Origin: Thiothrix subterranea
GTDB taxonomy: Bacteria; Pseudomonadota; Gammaproteobacteria; Thiotrichales; Thiotrichaceae
Assembly (NCBI RefSeq): GCF_030930995.1
Contig: NZ_CP133217.1
Span: 4,144,001 to 4,208,000, forward strand
Direction of reading: 5' to 3'
DNA length: 64,000 bases
Shown: positions 9,398 to 18,887 of the stretch, in pieces
Position numbering within the stretch: position 1 is the first letter of the stretch
How the letters are laid out: each line of letters opens with the position of its first letter
The notes under the pieces: generated by a model
Told to the model about the DNA's origin: nothing
Seen by the model: only the letters and a program-made list of their open reading frames with translations
Databases searched by the model: none
Program-made: the position numbers and the translations under genes

Positions 9398-10454
9398 GGT
9401 CTTCCTCCAGCGGGATCAGAATCGAAAAACAAGTATTGCCGGGAACTGATTCGCAATGAATCAGCCCGTTATGACGGCGCATTAAGGTTTGCGCAATGGC
9501 TAAACCCAAACCACTGCCTTCTGGGTGTCCGCTCACCATGGGCAAGAACAATTTATCCAGCAAATGCTCCGGCACACCGGGGCCGTTGTCGCAAATATCG
9601 ACTTTCATGACATGGCGGTAGCGAATTTGCTGGATGGTGAATTGCCGCAAAATGCGAGTACGCAATAAAATCAAGCCACTGCCCGCCAAGGCACGGGTAG
9701 CATTACTGACGATATTCAGCACTACCTGCACCAATTGATTACGGTCGCCCTGAAATTCCGGCAAACTGGGGTCGTAATCGCGTACAAATTGCACATCAGC
9801 GGACACTTCTGCCCCCACCAAATGCCGGACGTGCTCCAACACTTCGTGAATGTTGACGCTTTCGGTATGCGGCAAGCGGCTAGGGCCTAACATGCCGTCA
9901 ACCAAATGCTTGAGGCGGTCGGCTTCGGAAATAATGATTTGGGTGTATTCTTTGAGTTCGGGGTTATCCAACTCGCTTTCTAATAATTGTGCCGCACCGC
10001 GCAACCCGCCCAACGGATTTTTGATTTCATGCGCAATGCCGCGTACCAGCTCATGCACCGCTTGCTGTTGGTGAATCACCTGATCTTCGCGCACGATGCG
10101 CAGCTTGCGGTCAATGCGGTGGACTTCTAACAATAAGTGATTTTGCCAGTCACGCAAGGTAATCGGGGTAATCACGCAATCAATGGTGATTGATTCATTA
10201 TTCGCCAATTCAATCGGGCATTCGCGAATGGATTGCGGATCGCTCAAACGCAATGCCAGTTCCAAATGTTCAAGGATTTCCCTGCTGCGTAATAATGACG
10301 AAATGGGCATTCCCATCGCCCGGTGCTGACTTTGACCAAACAGCACTTCAGCCGATTGATTCATGTAAACAACCGCAAGCCCTGTGTCTAGCACCACAAT
10401 GGCGCAAGTCAGGGTATCCAGTAGATCACTTTTTTTCAGGCTAGTATTATTCAT
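9384..10454 (-). CDS. ntrB: Nitrogen regulation sensor kinase NtrB
   Basis: Histidine kinase/phosphatase partner of NtrC, normally governed by PII protein. An N-terminal PAS domain (residues 10-110) is followed by the H-box AHEIKNPLGG (phospho-His near residue 142), an N-box (NIVSNATRAL) and GPGVP / GSGLGLA nucleotide-binding loops. No membrane segments, as expected. The ATG at 10454 is preferred; a GTG lies one codon upstream. It overlaps ntrC by 14 nt. Confidence 0.95.
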   Translation of the reverse strand: MNNTSLKKSDLLDTLTCAIVVLDTGLAVVYMNQSAEVLFGQSQHRAMGMPISSLLRSREILEHLELALRLSDPQSIRECPIELANNESITIDCVITPITLRDWQNHLLLEVHRIDRKLRIVREDQVIHQQQAVHELVRGIAHEIKNPLGGLRGAAQLLESELDNPELKEYTQIIISEADRLKHLVDGMLGPSRLPHTESVNIHEVLEHVRHLVGAEVSADVQFVRDYDPSLPEFQGDRNQLVQVVLNIVSNATRALAGSGLILLRTRILRQFTIQQIRYRHVMKVDICDNGPGVPEHLLDKLFLPMVSGHPEGSGLGLAIAQTLMRRHNGLIHCESVPGNTCFSILIPLEEDHAAY

Positions 10455-10457
10455 CAC

Positions 10458-10839
10458 GAAAACAATGCAAATTCAGTGCCATAAAAATTTACTCATGATT
10501 TTCAGTGTTTTATGATTAAGGCATCCTTAAGTATTCGCTGTTCCACCCAGAAAAGCACTAAAAAAGTGCATGTTATTATATGCACCAAATAGGGGGGATT
10601 CGTGCGACTAGGCATAAACGCGACACTACGCTGTCAGTGCCTTGTCGCGGTAACAATCCAAGATTGTCGACAATTAGTCCGAGTATACCCCGAAAACACG
10701 CCTTTTATCCGCTAAAACACCGCACAAGAATCTACAAAATGTTAGGCAATCGTTAAAAATGTTTGTTTTGATGATTGCTTGATGATTTGCATTCACGTTA
10801 AACTCATCGCGTTTATACAACAACGGAGGAGTCTTATAT
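10458..10839. other. Divergent regulatory region between ntrBC and the symporter genes
   Basis: About 380 nt with no gene. It contains the NtrC-box-like palindrome at 10555-10569 and an adjoining palindrome (GTGCAT / ATGCAC, 10566-10585). Nearer the symporter genes there is a TTGATGATT direct repeat around 10769-10787. No RNA gene recognised. Confidence 0.6.
10555..10569. promoter_or_regulatory. NtrC-box-like operator upstream of ntrB
   Basis: GCAC-N7-GTGC (GCACTAAAAAAGTGC), the same arrangement as enterobacterial NtrC sites. It lies about 100 nt upstream of ntrB, consistent with NtrC autoregulation. A degenerate second half-site (GCACCAAATAG) follows at 10582. Confidence 0.6.
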
Positions 10840-11094
10840 ATGTTGGATAGATCTGCAAAGGCATATTGGGCAGCGAATGTTCGCTTGCTCTCTATTTGCC
10901 TGGTTATTTGGTTCGTCGTCTCGTTTGGTTTTGGTATTTTGTTGCTTGATCAACTGAATACCATCCAACTCGGCGGTTACAAACTTGGCTTCTGGTTCGC
11001 TCAGCAAGGTTCAATTTACGTATTCGTGGTTTTGATTTTCTTCTATGCATGGCGCATGGGACAAATCGATCGCAAATTTGACGTTCACGAATAA
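10840..11094 (+). CDS. Small subunit of sodium:solute symporter (DUF4212)
   Basis: 84-aa membrane protein with two hydrophobic helices (residues 13-37 and 52-72) and the conserved KAYWAANVRL start seen in DUF4212 proteins. These are encoded immediately upstream of an SSS-family permease and act as its small partner. A strong site (CGGAGGAGTC) precedes the ATG. Only 12 nt separate it from the large subunit, so the two are co-transcribed. Confidence 0.88.
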   Translation: MLDRSAKAYWAANVRLLSICLVIWFVVSFGFGILLLDQLNTIQLGGYKLGFWFAQQGSIYVFVVLIFFYAWRMGQIDRKFDVHE

Positions 11095-11106
11095 AGGGAG
11101 ACACAC

Positions 11107-13032
11107 ATGACTGAACTTCAAATCTGGACTTATATATTGGTCGGCGCGAGTTTCGTGCTGTATTTTGGTATTGCATGGTGGGCGCGTGCTGGCTCTACCA
11201 GTGATTTCTACGTAGCGGGCGGCGGCATCGGCCCTATCCAAAACGGTATGGCGACAGCAGCGGACTGGATGTCAGCGGCTTCCTTCATCTCGATGGCGGG
11301 TATCATTGCTTTCAAAGGCTATGACGCTTCGGCTTACCTGATGGGTTGGACGGGTGGTTACGTACTGATGGCGATGCTGTTAGCACCTTACCTGCGCAAG
11401 TTCGGTAAATTTACCGTACCTGAGTTCGTTGGCGACCGTTACTACTCCAAGACGGCGCGTATCGTAGCAGTAGCTTGCTTGATCGTTATCTCCCTGACGT
11501 ATGTAATCGGTCAGATGAAAGGCGTAGGCGTTACCTTCTCCCGTTTCTTGGGCGTTTCCATGGAAACAGGTCTGGTTGTGGGTATGATTATCGTGTTCTT
11601 CTATGCAGCTTTCGGCGGCATGAAAGGCATCACTTACACGCAAATCGCGCAATACGTGGTGTTGATCTTGGCTTACACTGTTCCTGCGGTATTCATTTCC
11701 TTCAACCTGACTGGCAACCCTATTCCACAATTGGGCTTAGGCTCGACAATGGCGGATGGCAGCGGTATTTACATGTTGGATAAATTGGATCAAGTCATCA
11801 CTGACCTGGGCTTCAAGGCATACACCATGCAGAATGACAGCACCATCAACGTCTTCATGTTAACCATGACGCTGATGATCGGTACTGCGGGTCTGCCACA
11901 CGTTATTATCCGTTTCTTCACGGTAGCCACTGTTAAGGATGCACGTTCTTCTGCGGGTTGGGCATTGATCTTCATCGCGTTGTTGTACACCACGGCTCCG
12001 GCAGTCGGCGCAATGGCACGTTTGAACTTGGTGAACACCATCCAAACCGGTGAAATCGGTGCGGCTGATAGCAACTTGGCAATGGATGCACGTCCACAAT
12101 GGATGGCAAACTGGGAAAAAACCGGTTTGATCGCATTCCAAGACAAGAACGGCGACGGCAAAATCCAGTACTACAACGATGGCGCATTAAGCAAAGCACA
12201 AGCTGACTTGGGCGCTGCTGAGAAAGCGTTGAAAGAAGCACAGGACAAAGCTGGTGATACCGCAGCCGCTCAAGCTAAGGTTGACGCTGCTAAGACTGCC
12301 GCTGACGCAGCCATGACCAAGTACATGACGGACGAGAAGACCAAAAAGTTTGCTGATCTCGGTTGGAAAGGTAACGAAGTCACTAAGGTCGACAATGACA
12401 TCATGGTACTGGCTAACCCAGAAATCGCTCAACTGCCTAACTGGGTTATTGCACTGGTAGCCGCCGGTGGTATCGCAGCGGCATTGTCTACAGCAGCAGG
12501 CTTGTTGTTGGCTATCGCTTCTTCCGTTTCTCATGACTTGATGAAAGGTATTTTCACACCGAACATCTCTGAAAAGAGCGAGTTGATGGCTTCCCGTATC
12601 GCGATTACCATCGCTATTATTCTGGCAGGCTATATGGGTATGAACCCACCGGGCTTTGCGGCAGAAGTCGTGGCCTTGGCGTTTGGTTTGGCGGCATCCT
12701 CCATCTTCCCTGTGTTGATGATGGGTATCTTCTCTAAGCGCATGAACACTGCGGGTGCTATCTCCGGGATGTTAGCGGGTATCGGCTTGACCCTGTTGTA
12801 CATCTTCTGGTTCAAAGGCTGGTTCTTCATCAAAGGTACAGAAATGTCACCTAACGTTGCGGCTAACTGGTTCTTGGGTATTTCCCCTGAAGCGTTTGGT
12901 ACAGTCGGTGCGATTGCGAACTTCGTGGTTGCATTTGTTGTTTCCCGCTTCACACCAGCGCCACCAGAGCATATTCAACACTTGGTTGAAGACGTTCGCG
13001 TACCACGTGGTGCGGGTGCTGCTACTCACTAA
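11107..13032 (+). CDS. Sodium:solute symporter, acetate-permease-like (ActP/VC_2705 subfamily)
   Basis: Inner-membrane Na+-coupled uptake of acetate or a related monocarboxylate. The SSS core is clear: SDFYVAGGGIGP, ADWMSAASFISMAG, and the GGIAAALSTAAGLLLAIAS helix near the second Na+ site. Between helices there is an unusually long hydrophilic insert (roughly residues 320-440) holding DKNGDGKIQYY, an EF-hand-like Asp/Asn loop, and an Ala/Lys-rich heptad stretch predicted as coiled coil. At 641 aa it is longer than ActP (about 550). It follows its DUF4212 partner and ends at a strong terminator. Confidence 0.88.
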   Translation: MTELQIWTYILVGASFVLYFGIAWWARAGSTSDFYVAGGGIGPIQNGMATAADWMSAASFISMAGIIAFKGYDASAYLMGWTGGYVLMAMLLAPYLRKFGKFTVPEFVGDRYYSKTARIVAVACLIVISLTYVIGQMKGVGVTFSRFLGVSMETGLVVGMIIVFFYAAFGGMKGITYTQIAQYVVLILAYTVPAVFISFNLTGNPIPQLGLGSTMADGSGIYMLDKLDQVITDLGFKAYTMQNDSTINVFMLTMTLMIGTAGLPHVIIRFFTVATVKDARSSAGWALIFIALLYTTAPAVGAMARLNLVNTIQTGEIGAADSNLAMDARPQWMANWEKTGLIAFQDKNGDGKIQYYNDGALSKAQADLGAAEKALKEAQDKAGDTAAAQAKVDAAKTAADAAMTKYMTDEKTKKFADLGWKGNEVTKVDNDIMVLANPEIAQLPNWVIALVAAGGIAAALSTAAGLLLAIASSVSHDLMKGIFTPNISEKSELMASRIAITIAIILAGYMGMNPPGFAAEVVALAFGLAASSIFPVLMMGIFSKRMNTAGAISGMLAGIGLTLLYIFWFKGWFFIKGTEMSPNVAANWFLGISPEAFGTVGAIANFVVAFVVSRFTPAPPEHIQHLVEDVRVPRGAGAATH

Positions 13033-13055
13033 ACCGACTCTCCACTCGGTTTGAG

Positions 13056-13083
13056 AAAAGGCTCCTTCGGGAGCCTTTTTTTA
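13056..13083 (+). terminator. Rho-independent terminator after symporter operon
   Basis: Stem AAAAGGCTCC / GGAGCCTTTT closed by a TTCG tetraloop and followed by a T-run. Confidence 0.92.
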
Positions 13084-13127
13084 TGGCATAATCGTGCTGT
13101 TATGCAGCAAAAAGGTGTGATGAATAC

Positions 13128-14534
13128 ATGAAATCGACGTTCCCGTTAGCCTGTTTTACCGGACTTCTTACGTTATTACTGCCCGCGCTCAGTTTCGCCA
13201 GTGGCGGTGGTGGTGGTGCTGAAGTGGTTAATCTGACCGCCACCGCATTGGGTTTAACCGCGTTAATCCTGTTTGTGTTTGCGTATGGCTTGGTGATTGC
13301 GGAAGAACACCTGCACATGCGCAAATCCAAACCCGTGATTGTTGCAGCAGGCATTATCTGGGTGCTGGTTGCGATTGCGTATACCAGCGCAGGCAGACAG
13401 GAACAGATGACTGAAATTCTCAATCACAACCTGCTGGAATACGGGCAGTTGTTCCTGTTCCTGCTGGCTGCCATGACCTTCATCAATACCTTGGAAGAGC
13501 GCAATATGTTTGCGGCGTTACGCTCATGGTTGGTATCCAGAGGTTTTTCGCTGTATTGGATTTTCTGGATCACCGGGCTGATGGCATTCTTTATTTCACC
13601 CATCGCCGATAATTTAACAACGGCGCTGTTGATGGCAGCCGTGCTGATGGCCGTTGCTGCCGACAAGCCCGCCTTTGTTGCCATGGGCTGTATCAATATC
13701 GTGGTGGCTGCCAATGCAGGCGGTGCGTGGAGTCCGTTTGGTGATATTACGACGCTGATGGTGTGGCAAGCGGGTTTAATAAAATTCCAAGAATTTTTTG
13801 CTTTATTCGTTCCCTCAGTGCTTAATTGGCTCGTGCCTGCTTTCATCATGTCGTTTTTCATTGAAAAAGGAAAACCGGCGGCGTTGAAGGACGTGGTAGC
13901 AATCAAACGCGGCGGTTTCGTGGTGCTGGGTTTGTTTATTGCCACCATTGCTACAGCGGTCATGTTTCATAACTCACTGCACCTGCCGCCTGTGTTGGGG
14001 ATGATGACCGGGCTTGGGGTGCTGCAAGTGTTTGGTTGGTATTTGAAAGTCTCTGACCATGACCCTAGCAATGATCATGATGAAGGTGTTGGGCGTTTCG
14101 ATATTTACAATCAACTGCAACGTTCCGAGTGGGACACGCTGATGTTCTTCTACGGCGTTATTCTGTGCGTCGGTGGCTTGGGGGCATTTGGCTACCTCGC
14201 GCTGGTTTCCGAAGTGCTGTATACCGACATGGGCGCGACTTGGGCAAATGTGATGATCGGTTTGCTGTCAGCCGTCGTGGATAATATTCCGGTAATGTTT
14301 GCGGTCATTACCATGCACCCGGATATGTCGCACGGGCAATGGTTGCTGGTGACGTTGACGGCAGGTGTGGGTGGTTCATTGCTATCCATTGGTTCAGCCG
14401 CTGGGGTTGCATTGATGGGACAAGCACGCGGTGTTTACACATTTATGTCTCACCTGAAATGGACGTGGGCGGTGGCATTGGGCTACATCGTCAGTATTTA
14501 CGCGCACTTGTGGATTAATGCAGCATTGCTATAA
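13128..14534 (+). CDS. nhaD: Na+/H+ antiporter NhaD
   Basis: Inner-membrane exchanger that expels Na+ (or Li+) against H+. It has a cleavable-looking N-terminal segment ending SFASGGGGG, then about 12 membrane helices. Family-typical stretches include FFISPIADNLTTALLMAAV, NAGGAWSPFGDITTLMVW and AVVDNIPVMFAV with intramembrane Asp/Asn residues. 468 aa matches NhaD. It directly follows a Na+-coupled symporter, so Na+ cycling is a shared theme. Confidence 0.9.
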   Translation: MKSTFPLACFTGLLTLLLPALSFASGGGGGAEVVNLTATALGLTALILFVFAYGLVIAEEHLHMRKSKPVIVAAGIIWVLVAIAYTSAGRQEQMTEILNHNLLEYGQLFLFLLAAMTFINTLEERNMFAALRSWLVSRGFSLYWIFWITGLMAFFISPIADNLTTALLMAAVLMAVAADKPAFVAMGCINIVVAANAGGAWSPFGDITTLMVWQAGLIKFQEFFALFVPSVLNWLVPAFIMSFFIEKGKPAALKDVVAIKRGGFVVLGLFIATIATAVMFHNSLHLPPVLGMMTGLGVLQVFGWYLKVSDHDPSNDHDEGVGRFDIYNQLQRSEWDTLMFFYGVILCVGGLGAFGYLALVSEVLYTDMGATWANVMIGLLSAVVDNIPVMFAVITMHPDMSHGQWLLVTLTAGVGGSLLSIGSAAGVALMGQARGVYTFMSHLKWTWAVALGYIVSIYAHLWINAALL

Positions 14535-14690
14535 ATTTAGCAACGTTAATGGTGTGCAGGGCAATATGTCCCGCACCGTTCAGCGAAAATATGTTACTTT
14601 TTAACAACATTTGATGCATTTACGACACTAGCCCACGTGTCATTTGTGTTACCCTTGCGACTCTTAGTCACCAAAAATACTGGTCACACA

Positions 14691-15392
14691 ATGAAAAAAA
14701 ATCTGCTTATCATCGCTTTATTGGGCTTTGTGCTAAGTGGCTGTAGCCTGTTGCACATTGAAGAACGCCAAACGATTGCCATCTATGACCGCGCCAACCC
14801 CGCCGTTGTCTGTATTCATGCCGAAGAACAAGAGCCGGATGCGTTTGGGGAAATTGCCACGGGTACGGGTTTCCTGTGGGACGCGAAAGGGCATATTGTC
14901 ACCACGCAGCATTTGGTTTCTGGCTACAAAACGCTGACCGTCAGCTTTGAAGACCAAGGCACACGCCAAGCCGATGTGGTTAATTCAGACAATGAATACG
15001 ATTTAGCCGTTTTAAAACTGCGCGATATTACCAACCTACCCGCCCCCGCGCACACCCACAGCAGCAAAGATTTAAAAGTCGGGCAGCACGTTTACAGCAT
15101 CAGCAATGCGTTCGACTTAGGCCGCAGTTTCACGTCGGGTATTATTTCAGCGTTAGGGCGCAATTTCGGTGATCCGCAAACCGGCGGTATCAGCAACTTG
15201 ATTCAAACCGATGCGGCGATTAACCCCGGCAGTTCCGGCGCACCTTTGCTGGACAGCAGCGGGCGCGTGATTGGGGTGAATGTTGCGATTTACAGCTTAT
15301 CCGGTGGGTCAGACGGGATTGGTTTTGCCGTGCCGATGGATGTGGTGCGCCAGATTGTGCCGCGTTTGATTAGCGCACCTAAAGTACTGTGA
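14691..15392 (+). CDS. Trypsin-like (DegP-type S1C) serine protease lipoprotein without PDZ domain
   Basis: Lipoprotein (lipobox VLSGCS) with only the chymotrypsin-fold protease domain. The triad is visible: His in TTQHLVSGY, Asp in EYDLAVLKL, Ser in NPGSSGAPLL. DegP/DegQ carry one or two PDZ domains after this; here the protein ends at 233 aa, just after GIGFAVPMDVV. ATG at 14691 is chosen because it begins the signal peptide. Its last 14 nt overlap convergent bufC. Probably an envelope quality-control protease anchored to a membrane. Confidence 0.82.
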   Translation: MKKNLLIIALLGFVLSGCSLLHIEERQTIAIYDRANPAVVCIHAEEQEPDAFGEIATGTGFLWDAKGHIVTTQHLVSGYKTLTVSFEDQGTRQADVVNSDNEYDLAVLKLRDITNLPAPAHTHSSKDLKVGQHVYSISNAFDLGRSFTSGIISALGRNFGDPQTGGISNLIQTDAAINPGSSGAPLLDSSGRVIGVNVAIYSLSGGSDGIGFAVPMDVVRQIVPRLISAPKVL

Positions 15393-16149
15393 ACGACAAC
15401 ACCCAGCCGCGTTGCACCGCTGTCATCAACAACGCGGGCAATTGCGCCTGAAAACGTTCCGCCAAATCCGGCAGCTTCTGGGCTTGCCGGATGGCACTGA
15501 GAAATTCCCACGCCGTCTCATCCAACAACACTTGGTGCAAACGCCGCCCAGCTCGCCATACCAATACGCGCTGGGTTTGCTGTAACTCAAGCTGTTCCAA
15601 CGCTACTTTTTCGGGGGCATCTTCCGGCTGATGCGCGAGCCACACCTGATGAACCGCGTAAGCCGACGTCAATAATTGGGCGGAAGCGGGCAACGCCAAC
15701 ACCAAACACGCTTGTTGTGCCGCATCCACGTTAGCGAGTTGGGAAAAATCCCCCGCCGGTTGATTAACCGCATTCCACGCCTGATGCCGCGCCCATTCCA
15801 GTCGTGCCACATCCGCAACCCACTGCATCGCTTGCAATGCGGGGTGTGCCGCAAGGAAATCGGCAAACCCTGCCCCGTATTCCGCCAGAAACGGGCGCGT
15901 CGGTGGCTGTTGATCAATGTAATGGTCACTCGCCGCTTCAAAAAATTCCGCCCCCAGCAATTGCTGACACACCGGATACAACGATTCGAGGTATTGCCAC
16001 AAAATGCCGTGGACGCTGTTGCGGTAAATGCCCACCCGTTGCGCCGCATCGAGTTTGCCATGCGATTTAACCAGCAACGCCGCCGCGTCACGCTGATCAC
16101 GGTTAAAAATAGCGGCAATAAAATGCTGTTGCAGTTCAGGCAAGGACAC
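15379..16149 (-). CDS. bufC: BufC/HvfC-like MNIO partner protein (DUF2063)
   Basis: 256 aa with the DUF2063 N-terminal domain ([23 protein letters not shown], shown here in short: RVGIYRNSV). In bufferin systems the DUF2063 protein binds the precursor peptide and delivers it to the DUF692 iron oxidase. It starts with GTG inside the end of bufB (14-nt overlap), with GAGGTG as ribosome site, so translation is coupled to bufB. Third gene of bufA1-bufB-bufC. Its expression therefore depends on read-through or splicing of the intron that splits bufB. Confidence 0.82.
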   Translation of the reverse strand: MSLPELQQHFIAAIFNRDQRDAAALLVKSHGKLDAAQRVGIYRNSVHGILWQYLESLYPVCQQLLGAEFFEAASDHYIDQQPPTRPFLAEYGAGFADFLAAHPALQAMQWVADVARLEWARHQAWNAVNQPAGDFSQLANVDAAQQACLVLALPASAQLLTSAYAVHQVWLAHQPEDAPEKVALEQLELQQTQRVLVWRAGRRLHQVLLDETAWEFLSAIRQAQKLPDLAERFQAQLPALLMTAVQRGWVLSFTVL

Positions 16150-16811
16150 GCGCTTGCACCTCTGCTGCTTTGGCGGCTTCTGCTAACAAAATGGGCAATT
16201 CGGGTACGTTATTGTCCCACTCAATCAAAGTCGGCACTGCACCAAAGCGCTGGATGGCTTGCGCATACAATGCCCAAACCGCGTCACTGACTGGATAGCC
16301 GTGAGTATCGAGCAAATGCGTCCCCCGGTCTTCGTAGCCCGCAAGGTGAATTTCACGCACCCGCTGCACCGGAATGGCATTTAAATAAGCCAGTGGGTCA
16401 AAATCGTGGTTGCAAGCACTGACGTAAATATTGTTCACATCCAGCAAAATGTCGCAATCCGCCGCTTCTGCCACTGCCGCTAAAAACGCCCATTCGGTCA
16501 TGACCGATTGTTGGTATTGCAGGTAACTGGAAACGTTTTCGATCACCAGCCTGCGCCCCAGTATGTCTTGCGCTTGGCGGATGCGGCTGGCAGCATGACG
16601 GACAGTTTCCTCGGTATAAGGCAACGGAATCAGGTCGTGAGTGACCAGCCCGTGAACCGATGTCCAGCACAAATGGTCGGAAACCCACGCGGGATTCACC
16701 CGTTCCACCAGTGCTTTGACACGGCTAAAGTATTCGGTATCCAGCGGGTCGGTCGAGCCTAGTGACATGCCGACACCGTGGAAAGTGAGCGGGTAATGTT
16801 CCGCCATTTCA
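16136..16811 (-). CDS. bufB: bufB exon 2: DUF692 multinuclear iron oxidase (MNIO), C-terminal part
   Basis: Carries most of the TIM-barrel enzyme. Conserved metal-ligand and barrel motifs are [49 protein letters not shown] and TLIEWDNN. Bufferin MNIOs convert cysteines of BufA peptides to thiooxazole-type heterocycles that bind copper. The N-terminal 47 codons lie 1.93 kb away across a group II intron. Joining 18884-18742 to 16811-16136 gives 819 nt, an uninterrupted frame of 272 aa, the usual size. If the intron ended one base later in the transcript, the frame would break, so the exact junction matters. An internal ATG (16807) alone would give a protein lacking the first barrel strand. Confidence 0.8.
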
Positions 16812-18741
16812 AATCGGGTAGCCGGAGGTTTCTAACCCCCAGCCCCCACACCACCCTGCGTGCGGCTCCGCACAGGGCGGTTCATCAGCCGTTGGGATAA
16901 CGGCACTTGACCCATTGATCCTTGAGCGACACTAACCCTTGTTCCTTCAGCCAGCGATTCGACAGCCCCATTTGCATGGCCTTGGTCTTTGCCAGCCGGT
17001 AGTAGCCTTTGGAACTCAACCCGATGCTGACCGCCAACCGTTCCGGGACGCCCAGCTTGATCAGGTTGCGGATGCGGGTGCGCGGTTTCCGCCATTGCTT
17101 GAGGTAGCACATGCGGATTCTGCGCCGTATCCAGTAGTCCAGCCGTTCCACCGGGTCAAAGATGACCAGAGCAAAGTAGTTCATCCAGCCGGTGAGGTAT
17201 TCCTTCAGCTTCCGGTAGCGGTATTCCCAACTGACGCCCCACGAGCGGTTGGTCAGTTGGCGAATACGGTGCTTGAAGGCTGCCAGACTCGCAGGACTCC
17301 AGATAAGGTGGAGTCCCCGGAACTGGTAGCCGAGGAAGCAGAGTTCGTTCATCGGCAGGACGCTGCTTTTGTCGGCGTTGACCGGCAACTTGAGGGTTTG
17401 CAGAAAGGTTTCGACTTCAGTTTTGATGCGCTGCCCTTCTGCAAGGGTTTTTGCGCCAATCACGAAGTCGTCGGCGTAACGGGCGAACCGGTAGCCTTTA
17501 CGTTCCAGAAACCGGTCAAGGTCGTCGAGCAGGATGTTTGCCAACAGTGGCGACAGTGGACCACCTTGGGGGACACCCCGTGGGTGGCTTCGATGTTGCC
17601 GTGGTGGCTGACACCTGCCCGCAGGTATTTGCCGATCAGGGTAAGAACATGCGGGTCGTTGACCCGTTTGCCCAGCCGGTGCATCAGCAGGTCGTGGTCT
17701 ACGTTGTCGAAGAATTTCGACAGGTCGATGTCCACGGCGTAACGGTCGCCGCGCCGGATGAAGCCTTGTACCGCCCTGATGGCGTGGTGGGCTGAACGGT
17801 GCGGACGGAAGCCGTAGCTGTGTTCCGAGAAGCTGGGGTCAACCAACGGTTGCAGGCGTTGTACGATGGCTTGCTGGATCAGCCGGTCGTTGACGGTGGG
17901 AATACCCAGCAAACGGACACCGCCGTTCGGTTTGGGAATCTCTACCCGTCTGACTGGCTGCGGGCAATAATAACCCGCCAGCAACCCGCGCCGGATGTTT
18001 GCCCAGTGGGCTTTCGCCCAGTCCGGGTAGGCGTCCAGCGTGATGCCGTCGATGCCTGCGCTGCCCTTGTTCTGCCGCACATGTTTCCATGCCGGGTGCA
18101 GGTTGGTGGGCAACAAAATGTCATTCAGTAAGGTTTGTTCCATGTTCATGGTTGCTCAATGGATGTTGTGGGAGGCTCGCTGCCACGTTGACCGCCTTTG
18201 GCATCGCTGCCGCCAAGGTCAGGTGGGCTGCTCCTCCCCTGATGTTCCGGCCTTCACCGTGTCCCCGCCATTACGCCGGGCGTTGGGCTACTATGCCGTC
18301 TGCTGACTTCTGCTTAATCACGGTGAAGATTGCTCCCCGCCGCGCTGCCGTTTGTCATCCGGTTCGCTCGCTGCTGGCGGATGACATGCCAGAACGCCCA
18401 GACCTTTTCTATACCCGCGCCTGTACGGGTTCACGACGACCGCTGGTTAAGCAGATCTCCCCGAATAAGAACATGAACTGTCACTGCACAACCCCGTCAT
18501 TTACTGTATCTCGCGAACCACTGGATTTCGTGACCTTGTGCCCACTCATCCCTGAGACTCAGCCTTGTATGACGTTTCTGTCCGTAGGCTCGCAGTTTTG
18601 CGCTTCGGCTTCCTTCCCACCAGCCCTCGCGGGGTGGCAGTTGCCGTCGGCTAGTAGTTATGCCGCTCTGAAAGCCAGAACGGTGGGTTCTCCTACAGGG
18701 GACTTGCACCCCATGAGTTCATGCCCATGTCGGGCGTACAC
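16812..18741 (-). mobile_element. Group II intron inserted in bufB
   Basis: About 1.93 kb. The 5' end begins GTGTACGCCC and can fold with the nearby GGGC. About 590 nt of ribozyme sequence (domains I-III) precede the maturase gene. After the gene come a domain V-like hairpin (GAACCGCCCTGTGCGG / CCGCACGCAGGGTGGT, around 16850-16885) and a domain VI-like stem ending CTACCCGAT. A candidate EBS1 (AAATGA, 18498-18503) pairs with the exon 1 end TTATTT with one G-U, about 240 nt into the intron. Boundaries are provisional: GTGTG at 18760 with 3' end at 16813 also restores a frame but deletes conserved BufB residues. Confidence 0.85.
16885..18149 (-). pseudogene. ltrA: Group II intron maturase/reverse transcriptase with frameshift
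   Basis: Intron-encoded protein for splicing and retrohoming. The first frame (18149 to about 17575) holds RT motifs GSAGIDGITL, RLLGIPTVNDRLIQQA, YGFRPHRSAHHAI and the VDIDLSKFFDNVDHD aspartate. The second frame (about 17575 to 16885) holds LSPLLANILLDDL, the catalytic RYADDFVIG motif and a maturase X domain (GWMNYF, IRRRIRM). No HNH endonuclease domain. At 17573-17576 (forward ACAC) there is an extra dinucleotide: removing it restores ATHGVPQGGPLSPLL exactly. The protein is truncated before YADD unless this is a sequencing error or a programmed shift. Confidence 0.88.
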
Positions 18742-18884
18742 AAATAATCCTGCTGCACACTACCGGGCAGCAGGTAATTATCGGTCAGAATTTCCAGCCA
18801 AGGGATGGGCGGCTTGCTATCCGCAATCGTGTCGATGTGCTGGAAACGCAAACCGATACCGCAACCCTTGACTGGATGGCTCAT
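18742..18884 (-). CDS. bufB: bufB exon 1: N-terminal part of DUF692 iron oxidase
   Basis: Encodes the first 47 residues of BufB: GCGIGLRFQHIDTI, the first barrel strand with an expected metal-binding neighbourhood, and PWLEILTDNYLLPG, the segment that contains the conserved Glu and Asp-Asn. It begins 3 nt after bufA1 ends, so the genes are one operon. The frame continues into intron sequence and stops at 18693, so without splicing only a short useless peptide results. Confidence 0.78.
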
Positions 18885-18887
18885 GGC

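Noticed and set aside
15676-16290. 204-aa rightward frame opposite bufC/bufB
   Set aside because: Arg/His-rich antisense shadow.
18089-18871. 260-aa rightward frame opposite the intron and bufB exon 1
   Set aside because: It is antisense to ribozyme sequence and exon 1, lacks a ribosome site and resembles no family.
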